A stretch of DNA of 10,410 bases from Campylobacteraceae bacterium (GCA_027002755.1 JALWZI010000285.1:1-10410); one strand, 5' to 3'. Shown: positions 1 to 7,181, counted from the stretch's first letter. The notes: generated by a model not told the origin, from the letters alone. Translations and numbers: made by a program.

Positions 1-1
1 G

Positions 2-283
2 GCTATCGCCAAGGCCCGCAGCGGCATGGAGGCGCGGCAGGTCGACGCCCTGGCGCGGGAGGTGATCGAGAAGGCGGGCTACGGGAAGTATTTCGTCCAC
101 TCCACCGGACACGGGGTCGGGCTGGACATCCACGAGATGCCCTACATCTCCACCCGCAGCCGTACCCGGATCGAAGACGGCATGGTCTATACCGTCGAAC
201 CGGGGATCTATCTGCCTGGGGAGTTCGGCATCCGGATCGAAGACACCGTCGTCATGCAGGGCGGACGGGCCGAGGTCCTCTAA
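2..283 (+). CDS. pepP: Xaa-Pro aminopeptidase / proline dipeptidase (M24), C-terminal fragment
   Basis: This is the last 93 codons of an M24 ('pita-bread') metallopeptidase; its N-terminus lies before the window, so the first full codon is at position 2. The family removes an N-terminal residue ahead of proline, or splits Xaa-Pro dipeptides, using two metal ions in the cytoplasm. Visible active-site blocks are the substrate/metal histidines in [13 protein letters not shown], the metal glutamate in [11 protein letters not shown], and the last metal glutamate in GIRIEDTVV just before the stop. An ATG at 26 is internal to the domain and is not a real start. folK begins 6 nt after the stop, so the two are probably co-transcribed. 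The order pepP/pepQ, folK, flhF is familiar from Campylobacterota. Whether this is PepP or PepQ cannot be settled without the N-terminal half. Confidence 0.9.
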   Translation, partial: AIAKARSGMEARQVDALAREVIEKAGYGKYFVHSTGHGVGLDIHEMPYISTRSRTRIEDGMVYTVEPGIYLPGEFGIRIEDTVVMQGGRAEVL

Positions 284-289
284 GCCCTC

Positions 290-874
290 ATGGCGGTCCT
301 GCGCAAAAGCATCTCCCCTGAGCTGACGCTGCTGCGCACACCGTTCTTTCCGTGGCGGAGTCCCCGACAGGCACTGCGACAGGGGGAGCATGAGGTCTGG
401 CTGGGGATCGGCGGCAACCTGGGGGATCCGCTGCGGCGTTTCGGGCACCTCTGGCACTTTCTGAAGCGTCAGAAGGATCTGCGTCTGCTGGAGAGTTCTC
501 CGATCCTCGTCAATCCTCCCTTCGGGTATCTGGAACAGCCCGATTTTCACAATGCGGTCCTGCGGATCGCTACGTCGCTGCCCCCGCGTCGGCTTCTGCG
601 CCGGCTTCAGGAGATCGAATGGCGTTTTGGAAGGGTCCGGAGCTTCAAGGACGCCCCCAGGACACTGGATATCGATATACTCTTTTACGAGGATCGGCAG
701 GTGCAACGGCCGGAGCTGACGATCCCCCATCCCCGATGGGCGGAGCGTCCGTCCGTGACCATCCCGCTGGCCAGGATGCAGACATTGCCGCCGCTCGCCC
801 ACAGAAGAATGCAAACGATCCGAAACCATAAAAAAGCCCCCGGGCCCCAGGCCCCGGAGAAAAGGAGCCAATCC
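290..874 (+). CDS. folK: FolK, 6-hydroxymethyl-dihydropterin pyrophosphokinase (HPPK), reads in frame into FlhF
   Basis: HPPK transfers pyrophosphate from ATP to 6-hydroxymethyl-7,8-dihydropterin in cytoplasmic folate synthesis. Residues 39-46 (GIGGNLGD) form the N-terminal nucleotide/pterin motif, 76-90 the loop PPFGYLEQPDFHNAV, 112-131 the HPPK signature with RFGRVRSFK and RTLDIDIL, and 145-161 IPHPRWAERPSVTIPLA. About 30 residues precede the core, including TPFFPWRSP; an extension of this type is what I associate with campylobacterial FolK. The start is the ATG 6 nt after the upstream stop; it has no good Shine-Dalgarno, suggesting translational coupling. No stop codon occurs before the flhF ATG at 875, so the frame runs from 290 to 1936 as one 548-codon ORF. 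The given end is the last base before that ATG, not a stop. The folded HPPK domain should end near residue 165-175, leaving about 20-30 linker residues rich in Lys, Arg, Pro and Gln. Confidence 0.88.
839..857. other. GC-rich hairpin at the folK-flhF junction
   Basis: GGGCC (842-846) and GGCCC (850-854) pair around a 3-nt loop. The stem is extended by CC (839-840) with GG (856-857) across one C-C mismatch. A run of six A (830-835) precedes it, so read on the minus strand it looks like an intrinsic terminator followed by T6. On the plus strand it sits a few bases before the flhF Shine-Dalgarno, where it could tune flhF initiation or stabilise an RNA end. Function is inference. Confidence 0.4.
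862..867 (+). promoter_or_regulatory. Shine-Dalgarno for internal flhF start
   Basis: AAGGAG lies 7 nt before the ATG at 875. This is a strong, correctly spaced site and the main reason to think FlhF is made from its own start even though no stop separates it from FolK. Confidence 0.8.
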
Positions 875-1936
875 ATGATCGAAGAGACCTTCGAAGCCCC
901 GACGCCCAAAGAGGCCTTCGCCCTGGCCCGTTCCAAGTATCCCCATGTCAGCGATCTGCAGCTGCTTCGGGCCCGTCAGACCGTCGGGCGGGACGGGAAA
1001 CTGGTAGCGGAGATCACCGTGGCCGTCCCCGAAGATGACTATCTGGCCAGCCTCGGCCTGAGCGAAGAGGAGGAGCTGATCCGTGAGATGCATGAGCTTC
1101 AGGATCAGATGGAGCGGATGAAGGCAGCGGCGGGGATCCGTGACAAGAGCTCCGAGACCGTGGAAAAGGTCGTCGGGCTTTTGAGCTCCAAAGGACTGCG
1201 CCGCGACTGGCTGATGCAACGGGTGGAACCGATGCTGGGGACGGCGGTGGCGGAGGATGAGAAGCTGCTGCTGAGCTATCTCCTGGAAGAGGTGGACGAG
1301 GGGCTGCGGGTGGTTCCGGAAGATCTCTCCCGTCCCCGGGTGATGATGATGGTGGGGCCGACCGGTGTGGGCAAGACCACGACCATCGCCAAACTGGCGG
1401 CGCGCTACAGCTACCTCCTGGATCGGGACTACCGGGTGGCGCTGATCAATCTGGACAGCTGGCGGGCCGGAGCCTACGAGCAGCTGGACAACTTCGCCCG
1501 GATCCTCCACCTGGAGCATCGCCGGGTGGAGCGGATCGAGGAGTTCGCGGAGCAGTTGGACGCGCTGGCGGACTACGACGTGATCCTGGTGGACACGGCG
1601 GGGATCTCCCCCTTCGACACTGACCGTCTGATCCGAACGGTGGAGTTCCTCAAAAGCGTCCGGGACCGGGAGATCTCCACCTCACTGGTCATCTCCGCCA
1701 CCGCCAAATACGAAGATATCCGTGAGATCTACGAGCACTTCAACTTCATCAATGTGGAGAACGCGATTGTCACCAAATTTGACGAGACGCAGCGGGTGGG
1801 GGACCTGATCGCCTTTTTGACCGAGCGTCATCTGCCGGTGAGCTATCTCAGTACCGGACAGAAGGTCCCCGACGACCTGATCCCGGCGGAAAAAGAGCGG
1901 ATCCTGGACGCCTTCACGGGAGAGCTGCATGCTTGA
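875..1936 (+). CDS. flhF: FlhF, SRP-family GTPase of flagellar biogenesis
   Basis: FlhF is the third SRP-type GTPase beside Ffh and FtsY. It places flagella at the cell pole and, in Helicobacter/Campylobacter, is needed for flagellar gene expression. From the ATG at 875 it is 353 aa. Residues 1-90 form a short B-like region (basic/acidic segment with a likely coiled coil around 62-86), about 90-150 an N-type helical region, and 155-350 the NG GTPase. The G motifs are complete: GPTGVGKTTT (161-170), DSWRAGAYEQL (194-204), DTAG (240-243), TKFDE (300-304) and STGQKVPDDL (326-335). Other campylobacterial FlhF proteins are about 450-480 aa, so the B region looks shortened. The frame is also open upstream through FolK, so a 548-aa fusion is possible. 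The next gene starts inside its last codons. The usual partner flhG is not adjacent. Confidence 0.92.
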   Translation: MIEETFEAPTPKEAFALARSKYPHVSDLQLLRARQTVGRDGKLVAEITVAVPEDDYLASLGLSEEEELIREMHELQDQMERMKAAAGIRDKSSETVEKVVGLLSSKGLRRDWLMQRVEPMLGTAVAEDEKLLLSYLLEEVDEGLRVVPEDLSRPRVMMMVGPTGVGKTTTIAKLAARYSYLLDRDYRVALINLDSWRAGAYEQLDNFARILHLEHRRVERIEEFAEQLDALADYDVILVDTAGISPFDTDRLIRTVEFLKSVRDREISTSLVISATAKYEDIREIYEHFNFINVENAIVTKFDETQRVGDLIAFLTERHLPVSYLSTGQKVPDDLIPAEKERILDAFTGELHA

Positions 1937-2387
1937 GACCCAGGCGCTGCGCCTCAACCGTTCCCGACTTCGGCATCTGCGGGAGGGGGAGTACTGTCTC
2001 TGTCTGGAGCCTCTCTCCCTCAAAAGCAAACATCTGGAGCGTCTGCTCCCCGGTGCCTGGATCGATCTGGGCGGGCAGCTTCCCGAGCTCCAGATCCGTC
2101 GGGACGGCCGAAAGGTCGCCCGGGTTCATCCGGCATCCGAAGGATGGTATGTGGGAGAGTGTGTCGAGGAGGAGCCGGATCTGGCGGAGCGTAAACGGGT
2201 GCTGCTGGAGGGGAGGATCGCGGTCCTTCCGGCAGAGCGTGTAATGCCCGGAGAGCGGATCGAACTTCCCCCTTCGGTCTTCGAACAGGTCCTGCTCTGT
2301 CGGGGAGAGGAGCCTGTGGCGCTGGCGGCACTGGCCCGCTGTTCCGAGGGATACGGTCTGCAGGTGCGGGAGCGTTGTGATGGCTGA
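1929..2387 (+). CDS. Hypothetical 152-aa protein with two SpoA-like (FliN/FliM C-ring type) repeats
   Basis: The ATG overlaps the flhF stop by 8 nt, with GGGAG (1918-1922) 6 nt upstream, so it is translationally coupled to flhF; its own stop overlaps mnmA by 8 nt. I do not recognise the gene by name. It contains an internal duplication: residues 36-79 (start [12 protein letters not shown]) align with 102-149 (start [12 protein letters not shown]). Both continue with a beta-rich stretch, a G-x-x-x-VA turn and an SEG-[WY] segment. That pattern (hydrophobic-PG-x-x-I-[DE]-L, then short strands) resembles the SpoA fold of FliN, the FliM C-terminus, FliY and type III SctQ. Position directly after flhF makes a flagellar or secretion C-ring role plausible. 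There is no signal peptide or membrane segment. The match is by eye and the sequence is divergent; it could be an unrelated small beta-barrel protein. Confidence 0.7.
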   Translation: MLETQALRLNRSRLRHLREGEYCLCLEPLSLKSKHLERLLPGAWIDLGGQLPELQIRRDGRKVARVHPASEGWYVGECVEEEPDLAERKRVLLEGRIAVLPAERVMPGERIELPPSVFEQVLLCRGEEPVALAALARCSEGYGLQVRERCDG

Positions 2388-3399
2388 AAAGGTCCTGGTG
2401 GGGATGAGCGGCGGCGTCGACTCCAGCGTGACGGCGCTGTTGCTGCAGGAGCAGGGATACGACGTTACCGGCGTCTATATGAAACTCCACGACAACGAAG
2501 CCTACCATCGGGAGAACTTCGCCAAAGCCAAGCGGGTGGCGGAGTATCTGGGGATCGAGGTGCACTTCCTGGATATCTCCGATGATTTCCGTCAGGAGGT
2601 CTACGACTACTTCGTCCGGGAATACGAGGCCGGGCGCACCCCCAACCCCTGCGTGGTCTGCAACCGGCAGATCAAATTCGGCCGGATGGTGGCCTTCGCC
2701 GACTCCCTGGGGATCGAGAAGGTCGCCACGGGCCACTACCTGCGTTGTGACGGCCGCTACGTCTATATGGCGGCGGACCGTAACAAGGATCAGAGCTATT
2801 TCCTGGCGGAGGTACGGCGGGAGGTTCTGCCGCGGCTGATCTTCCCCCTGGGGGAGATGCACAAAGAGGAGGTCAAGGCGATCGCCTCCCGGATCCCGGT
2901 TCTGGCGGATATCGCTACCCAGAAAGAGAGTAGCGAGATCTGTTTCGTGGAGAACGACTACACCGAGGTCCTGGCCCGCCATATGGAGATCGACCGGGAG
3001 GGGGAGGTGCTCAACGAAGCGGGCGAGGTGGTGGGAATCCACCGGGGCTATATGCACTACACCGTGGGCAAACGGCGGGGCTTCACCGTCCATGGGGCCC
3101 ATGAACCCCACTATGTCCTCTCCCTGGACCCGACGAAGAACCGGATCGTTGTCGGGACCCGGGAGCGTCTGGAGGAGCGTCGTTTCGAGATCGGACGCAT
3201 CAACCTCTTCGAGGCTCTGGAGAGCTTCGAGTGTCAGGTCAAAGTCCGTTACCGCACCCGGGCCATCCCTGCCCGCGTCCACATCAAGGGAGAACAGGGC
3301 GAAGTGGAACTCGCCGAACCGGTCTACGGTCTGGCGAGGGGGCAGTTCGCCGTCTTCTACGACGGGGAACGGCTGCTGGGTGGTGGAGAGATCCTGTAA
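2380..3399 (+). CDS. mnmA: MnmA, tRNA-specific 2-thiouridylase
   Basis: MnmA puts the 2-thio group on the wobble uridine (U34) of tRNA-Lys, -Glu and -Gln, adenylating the base with ATP and using persulfide sulfur from the IscS/Tus pathway. The 339-aa protein has the PP-loop SGGVDSS (10-16), [13 protein letters not shown] (89-101) with the expected nucleophilic Cys94, TGHY (117-120), KDQSYFL (136-142), and the second catalytic Cys188 in SSEICFV. Next come the central-domain motif YTVGKRRG (227-234) and a C-terminal beta-barrel ending in the GGGEI motif. All catalytic residues are present and the length is slightly under the usual 350-370. The ATG at 2380 is chosen over the GTG at 2377 because GGGAG (2368-2372) is 7 nt upstream. 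It overlaps the preceding gene by 8 nt and ends the block; no clear intrinsic terminator follows. Confidence 0.96.
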   Translation: MAEKVLVGMSGGVDSSVTALLLQEQGYDVTGVYMKLHDNEAYHRENFAKAKRVAEYLGIEVHFLDISDDFRQEVYDYFVREYEAGRTPNPCVVCNRQIKFGRMVAFADSLGIEKVATGHYLRCDGRYVYMAADRNKDQSYFLAEVRREVLPRLIFPLGEMHKEEVKAIASRIPVLADIATQKESSEICFVENDYTEVLARHMEIDREGEVLNEAGEVVGIHRGYMHYTVGKRRGFTVHGAHEPHYVLSLDPTKNRIVVGTRERLEERRFEIGRINLFEALESFECQVKVRYRTRAIPARVHIKGEQGEVELAEPVYGLARGQFAVFYDGERLLGGGEIL

Positions 3400-3550
3400 G
3401 GATCCCGTCAGGAGCCGAAAGAGATATCAGGGTATGCCGAAGCCTGCAGGTGAAATTGTCAACCCGGCAGGCAGCATAGTGTCATGGAGGCGGACCGGTC
3501 AAAGAGACGGATAACATGTGAGGCATGAGCCGGGTTTATCTCTCTTGGAG

Positions 3551-3556
3551 TAGAAT
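3551..3556 (+). promoter_or_regulatory. Candidate -10 element upstream of the peptidase/ligase operon
   Basis: TAGAAT sits 39 nt before the chosen start at 3596, in a relatively AT-rich patch (3535-3562) of an otherwise GC-rich 196-nt gap after mnmA. No good -35 is visible, which is common for campylobacterial sigma-70 promoters. If used, transcription would begin near 3563, which argues against the ATG at 3566 as a start. The rest of the gap (3400-3545) shows only weak inverted repeats. Confidence 0.35.
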
Positions 3557-3595
3557 ACATTTCGGATGGGTCAAGGAAGCGGAAAAAGGATGGTC

Positions 3596-4720
3596 ATGGA
3601 GTCGAATAGGGAACGGGAAGACTGGATCGGGGATCTCAAAGAGCTGATAGAGATCAACTCCTACACCCGGAACAAAGCCGGTGTCGATGCAGTGGGGAGA
3701 GTCTTTCGCTCCTGGCTCGAAGAGCTGGGTTACGAGACCGAGGTCCACGCCCGGGAGCTGATCGGAGATCATCTGCTCTTCAGATCTCCGGTCAAAGCGG
3801 GGCAGCGCATTCTGCTGCTCGGGCATCTCGATACGGTCTTTCCTCCGGGAACCTTCGAGGGATTCCGTGAGGACGAAGAGTGGGTCTACGGTCCGGGTGT
3901 CTGTGATATGAAAGGCGGCAACCTGGTGGCGGTGGAGGCGCTGCGGGAGATCCGACGGCGTTTCGGAGCGATCGAAAACATCGATTTTCTGCTGGTCAGC
4001 GACGAGGAGACCGGCAGTGACGACTCCCGGAGACTCACCTCGGAGCTGGCGAAGGAGTACGATCTCTGCTTCGTCTTCGAGGCGGCGGGACCGGACATGA
4101 ACGTGGTCGTCGGGCGCAAAGGAATCGGGACCTTCGAGATCGAGATCGAAGGCAGAGCGGCGCATGCCGGCACCAGCTACGCCGAAGGGATCGACGCCAA
4201 CCTCGAAGCGGCCCGCAAACTCGAACGACTCGTTGCACTGACCGATCTCGAGAAGGGAACGACCGTCAACGTCGGCAAGATCGAAGGGGGCATCGGCGCC
4301 AACACCGTCAGTCCCCGTTCGCGGATTCTCCTGGAGATGCGTTTCGCGAATCTCAACGAGAAGGATCGACTGCTCCGGGCGCTCGAGGAGATCGTACAGG
4401 CCGATTATGTCAAAGGAACGAAAGCGCGCCTCTCGGGCTCCATCCAGCGTGATGTCATGGAACCCGACCGCCGACAGGAGGAGCTGATCCGGACGATGGA
4501 GCGTCTCAGCGGTCACGCCCTGCCGACAGAGAGACGCGGAGGGGTAAGCGACGCCAACATCGTCGCCGCTGCGGGGACCGTGACGCTCGACGGGCTTGGG
4601 CCTTACGGCGACGGGGACCATACGGAGAAGGAGCGGGCGCTCAAAAAGAGTTTCGAGGAGAGAATCGGGCTGATGGTCGCCGTTCTCTCCCGTCATCAGG
4701 AGAAAGGGAGGATCGAATGA
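3596..4720 (+). CDS. M20 family zinc metallopeptidase, carboxypeptidase G2-like
   Basis: This is a 374-aa two-metal M20 hydrolase. Residues resemble carboxypeptidase G2, which removes C-terminal glutamate from folates and peptides. They are His77 and Asp79 in GHLDTVFP, bridging Asp104 in GPGVCDMKGG, catalytic Glu137 and metal Glu138 in SDEETGS, Glu162 in FEAAGP, His190 in the dimerisation-domain RAAHAG, and His342 in GDGDHTEKE. A GVSDAN motif (316-321) precedes the last block. Order and spacing are intact, so it should be active. There is no signal peptide, unlike CPG2 itself, so a cytoplasmic location is inferred. The ATG at 3596 is preferred to those at 3566 and 3590 because AAAAAGGA (3583-3590) lies 5 nt upstream. 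The stop overlaps the next ATG (ATGA). M20 also contains ArgE/DapE/LysK deacylases, so the exact substrate is open; coupling to ATP-grasp ligases suggests an amide it or its partners make. Confidence 0.9.
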   Translation: MESNREREDWIGDLKELIEINSYTRNKAGVDAVGRVFRSWLEELGYETEVHARELIGDHLLFRSPVKAGQRILLLGHLDTVFPPGTFEGFREDEEWVYGPGVCDMKGGNLVAVEALREIRRRFGAIENIDFLLVSDEETGSDDSRRLTSELAKEYDLCFVFEAAGPDMNVVVGRKGIGTFEIEIEGRAAHAGTSYAEGIDANLEAARKLERLVALTDLEKGTTVNVGKIEGGIGANTVSPRSRILLEMRFANLNEKDRLLRALEEIVQADYVKGTKARLSGSIQRDVMEPDRRQEELIRTMERLSGHALPTERRGGVSDANIVAAAGTVTLDGLGPYGDGDHTEKERALKKSFEERIGLMVAVLSRHQEKGRIE

Positions 4721-5652
4721 GTACGAAGAGAAGAGTGGGGATCTGGCTCTACCAGAACGGAGGGGGTGACATCATCGAGGCCAAGATCGTCGCCAAACTG
4801 GCCGAACGCGGCATCGAGGCGGTCACGGGACTCAACCTGCGCAACGCTTATGTGGAGAACGGCTCGATCCTCTGCCAGGACCGCAAGGGGGAGACGGTGC
4901 GGATGGAGGAACTGGATGCCTTCTACAGCTACAACGCCGGCGAACAGACCCAATATCAGATGTATCTCTACGAAGCACTGGACCGGATCGTTCCCTGTGT
5001 CAACAACTACCGCTCCTTCGCCCTGACGGAGGATAAGTTCCAGACTGCCCATCTGCTGCGCAATCACGGCGTGCCGACCCCCGACTTCCGGCTCTGCCAT
5101 CGCGACGACGCCGATCGACTGCGGCAGTTCATGGAGGAGTGGGACCAGATGGTCTACAAGCCCACCGACGGCTGGGGCGGCGTGGGACTGACCAAGATCG
5201 ACTCGCGGGAGACGCTGGATATGCTGTTGCCCTTTCTCAATCAGATGGACCTGCGTTTCTTCTACGTGGAGAAGTTCATCGACTACGACAAGACCGACTA
5301 CCGGGTCGACATCGTCGACGGAGAGTTCATCGGATGCTACGGGCGCAAGGCAGGCGGCGGGGATTGGCGCACCAACGTCACCAGCGGCGGCAGCGTCTTT
5401 CTGCGCGATCCCGAGCCCGAGGTGATCGAACTGGCGAAGAGGGCGGCGGAGGTGACGGGCCTCGAGATCGCCGGTGTGGATATCATCTACGACCTGGGTC
5501 GGGAAGAGTTCGTCGTCCTGGAGGTCAACGGCATCCCAGCGTTCGCCACACCCGAGCAGGAGAAGATGGGACTCGATTTCAATGACCGGAAGATCGAGAA
5601 GGTCGTCGACATCCTGGACCGAAAAAGCACCGAAAACGAGAAACTGAAGTAA
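4717..5652 (+). CDS. RimK-like ATP-grasp amino-acid ligase
   Basis: ATP-grasp enzymes of the RimK/LysX/MptN group form an acyl-phosphate with ATP and join it to an amino acid amine, for example adding glutamate to ribosomal protein S6 or to cofactors. In this 311-aa protein residues 1-95 are the N-terminal alpha/beta lobe. NYRSFALTEDKF (97-108) and HGVPTP (117-122) form the usual entry to the ATP-grasp fold, followed by KPTDGWGGVGL (148-158), the DYRVDIVDGEFIG segment (194-206), and WRTNVTSGGS (217-226) like the RimK T-N-x-x-x-G-G motif. AGVDII (252-257) and LEVNGIPAF (268-276) supply the magnesium-binding Glu and Asn. All core ligands are present. The start has a strong Shine-Dalgarno (AAGGGAGG, 4704-4711) and overlaps the M20 stop, so the two products are made together. 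No LysW-type carrier is adjacent, which weighs against a lysine/arginine biosynthesis role. The acceptor is unknown. Confidence 0.88.
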   Translation: MSTKRRVGIWLYQNGGGDIIEAKIVAKLAERGIEAVTGLNLRNAYVENGSILCQDRKGETVRMEELDAFYSYNAGEQTQYQMYLYEALDRIVPCVNNYRSFALTEDKFQTAHLLRNHGVPTPDFRLCHRDDADRLRQFMEEWDQMVYKPTDGWGGVGLTKIDSRETLDMLLPFLNQMDLRFFYVEKFIDYDKTDYRVDIVDGEFIGCYGRKAGGGDWRTNVTSGGSVFLRDPEPEVIELAKRAAEVTGLEIAGVDIIYDLGREEFVVLEVNGIPAFATPEQEKMGLDFNDRKIEKVVDILDRKSTENEKLK

Positions 5653-5684
5653 AAACACCAAAAAAGATCAAGGAACAGAGAACC

Positions 5685-7046
5685 ATGGCCAAAAAACAGA
5701 AACTCCCCAAGATCGGACTCCTCTATCTCGACTATGTCCTGCGCTTCTTCGACCGCTCCAACTTCAAGGGGTGGCCCGACAGGATCGAAACGGTGGTCTA
5801 CCACTGGGGCAACGACAAAGACCGCTTCATCGAAGAGGTCAAACGCAAGAAGATCGACATCCTGGTGGGCAACATCCCCGCCACCGCCTACGAAACCTTC
5901 CGGGAGATCGCCAGGGCGCTGCCCCATGTGCGCTTTGTCCCCTCCATCGAGACGCAGTTCGCCAACAAGTCCAAAGAGAACGTCACCCTCTTTTGCGAAA
6001 AGCACAATCTCTCCCACCCCGAGACGAAGATCTTCTACGACCGGGAGGAGGGGTACAAATATCTGGAAGAGTGCGAATACCCGATCATCGTCAAGCGCAG
6101 CTACGGCCCCAGCAACTACGGCGGTTACTATGTCCACAAGGTCAAGAGCAAGGAGGAGGCGAAAAAGCTCTTCGACGAGAAGAAGTATCTGCCGATGTAC
6201 ATCCAGGAGTGCATTCCCCTTCGGGCCGACATCCGCGTCATGCTGATCGGCCACAAGCCTGCCTGCGCCTTCTGGCGGGTCGCCGGAGAAGACATGGAGC
6301 TTACCAATACCTCCCAGGGCGGCTATATGACCTACGACGGGGTACCCATGGGAGCTCTGGAACTGGCGGTGGAGGCCTCCAAGGCGGCCAAGGCCGAATA
6401 CTGGGCCTGCGACATCGCCGAGTACGACGGAAAGTACTACATCCTCGAATGCGCCACGGCCTTCGCCGCCTTCCCCTACTTCCGCGACTGGATCGGCCAG
6501 TATCTGATGTGGGACTTCAGCGACGGCTACTTCAAGAAACCCCACATCCCCCTCTACAACTGGGAGGAGCTGGGCAAGATCAACCCTTCGCTGCTGCGGA
6601 CGATGCGCCACATCGAGTTCAGCCGCTACATCCCCTCCACCGACGGCGCGTATTACCTCAACGACAAAGAGGCCGACTGGGACATCGAGTTGACCGAAGA
6701 GAGTGTGCCCGAAGACATTCCGGATGATTCACATCTGCACAAAGCACCTCTGAAAAAGGAGGAGGAGATCCCCGAGCCGGTGCTGGAGGAGGCGAAAAAG
6801 GGAGCCGAGGTGCATCAGGAGCCGGAAGAGGGTGAAATGGACCTGGAGAGCGTGACGCTGACAGAACTGATGACCCTCCACGGTATGGAGGAAGAGATCG
6901 CCGTGGAGGTGATCCGCTACATCAAAAGCCACGACATCCAAAGCCTGGACCAACTGCTGGAAATCGAAGGGATCGACAGGCAGACACTGAAAGTCTGGGC
7001 CGAAGAGCTCCATAGCAAAACGCAACGTGATGATGTAGCCATCTGA
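5685..7046 (+). CDS. Divergent ATP-grasp protein with acidic linker and C-terminal helix-hairpin-helix domain
   Basis: This 453-aa protein begins 32 nt after the previous stop, with AAGGA (5670-5674) upstream of the ATG, and is likely in the same operon. Residues 8-100 are an alpha/beta lobe. The ATP-grasp core follows: YPIIVKRSYGPSNYGG (132-147), MYIQECIPLRADIRVMLIG (171-189), TNTSQGGY (207-214, matching TNVTSGGS of the neighbour) and ACDIAEYDGKYYILECATAF (241-260). In the last motif the metal Glu is kept, but the Asn two residues on (EVN in the neighbour) is Ala. Residues about 335-387 form a Glu/Pro/Lys-rich disordered linker. Residues 388-443 form two helical hairpins (LTLHGMEEEIAVEVI, then LLEIEGIDRQTLKVW) resembling the ComEA-type HhH fold that binds nucleic acid. 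I do not know a named family with this architecture. It may be a second ligase, an amino-acid or acceptor recognition partner, or an inactive paralogue. Confidence 0.82.
   Translation: MAKKQKLPKIGLLYLDYVLRFFDRSNFKGWPDRIETVVYHWGNDKDRFIEEVKRKKIDILVGNIPATAYETFREIARALPHVRFVPSIETQFANKSKENVTLFCEKHNLSHPETKIFYDREEGYKYLEECEYPIIVKRSYGPSNYGGYYVHKVKSKEEAKKLFDEKKYLPMYIQECIPLRADIRVMLIGHKPACAFWRVAGEDMELTNTSQGGYMTYDGVPMGALELAVEASKAAKAEYWACDIAEYDGKYYILECATAFAAFPYFRDWIGQYLMWDFSDGYFKKPHIPLYNWEELGKINPSLLRTMRHIEFSRYIPSTDGAYYLNDKEADWDIELTEESVPEDIPDDSHLHKAPLKKEEEIPEPVLEEAKKGAEVHQEPEEGEMDLESVTLTELMTLHGMEEEIAVEVIRYIKSHDIQSLDQLLEIEGIDRQTLKVWAEELHSKTQRDDVAI
6834..7013 (+). other. Helix-hairpin-helix tail domain of the second ATP-grasp protein
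   Basis: Codons for residues about 384-443. Two hairpins, each with a small-residue turn (HGM and EGI), are separated by a helix with hydrophobic spacing, as in ComEA/HhH_3 domains. The canonical G-x-G turns are only partly kept, so DNA binding is uncertain and a protein-protein role is equally possible. Confidence 0.5.
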
Positions 7047-7119
7047 GGGCGAAGGGAGCCTCACCCCGGGGATCGATCATGGGGAGCAGCTTCGCATAGA
7101 CTCGATCGTTCGAATGGCA

Positions 7120-7134
7120 GGCTGTGAAACAGCC
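7120..7134 (+). terminator. Hairpin between the ATP-grasp operon and the M14 gene
   Basis: GGCTGT (7120-7125) and ACAGCC (7129-7134) form a perfect 6-bp stem with a GAA loop. A T-rich run with CTTTTGATTTT (7143-7153) begins 9 nt downstream. The tract is not directly adjacent, so termination would be weak. The AT-rich stretch 7141-7170 could instead hold a promoter for the M14 gene, but I see no convincing -35/-10 pair. Confidence 0.3.
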
Positions 7135-7181
7135 ATACTGAACTTTTGATTTTCACTATTTACCAAATAAGGACACTGACT

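Noticed and set aside
2020..3282. 420-codon minus-strand frame opposite mnmA
   Set aside because: MnmA on the plus strand is certain; the antisense product shows no domain and ends in Pro/Arg-rich filler.
3390..3404. Inverted repeat GATCCT/AGGATC over the mnmA stop as a terminator
   Set aside because: The stem is 6 bp with mixed composition and no T-run follows; it is probably chance.
3442..3472. GCCTGC/GCAGGC inverted repeat and imperfect 21-nt direct repeat after mnmA
   Set aside because: The 19-nt loop and short arms are weak, the direct repeat is degenerate, and no element boundary or binding-site family is recognised.
3434..3514. 26-codon ORF in the gap after mnmA
   Set aside because: It has no Shine-Dalgarno and no recognisable sequence; such length is expected by chance.
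3596..5652. LysW-type lysine/arginine biosynthesis pair (LysK-like M20 plus LysX-like ATP-grasp)
   Set aside because: No small acidic carrier protein or other pathway genes are present, and the M20 metal and substrate motifs fit the CPG2-like branch at least as well. It remains a possible alternative.
4696..5661. 321-codon minus-strand frame opposite the first ATP-grasp gene
   Set aside because: Shadow of the RimK-like frame; the translation has no family signature.
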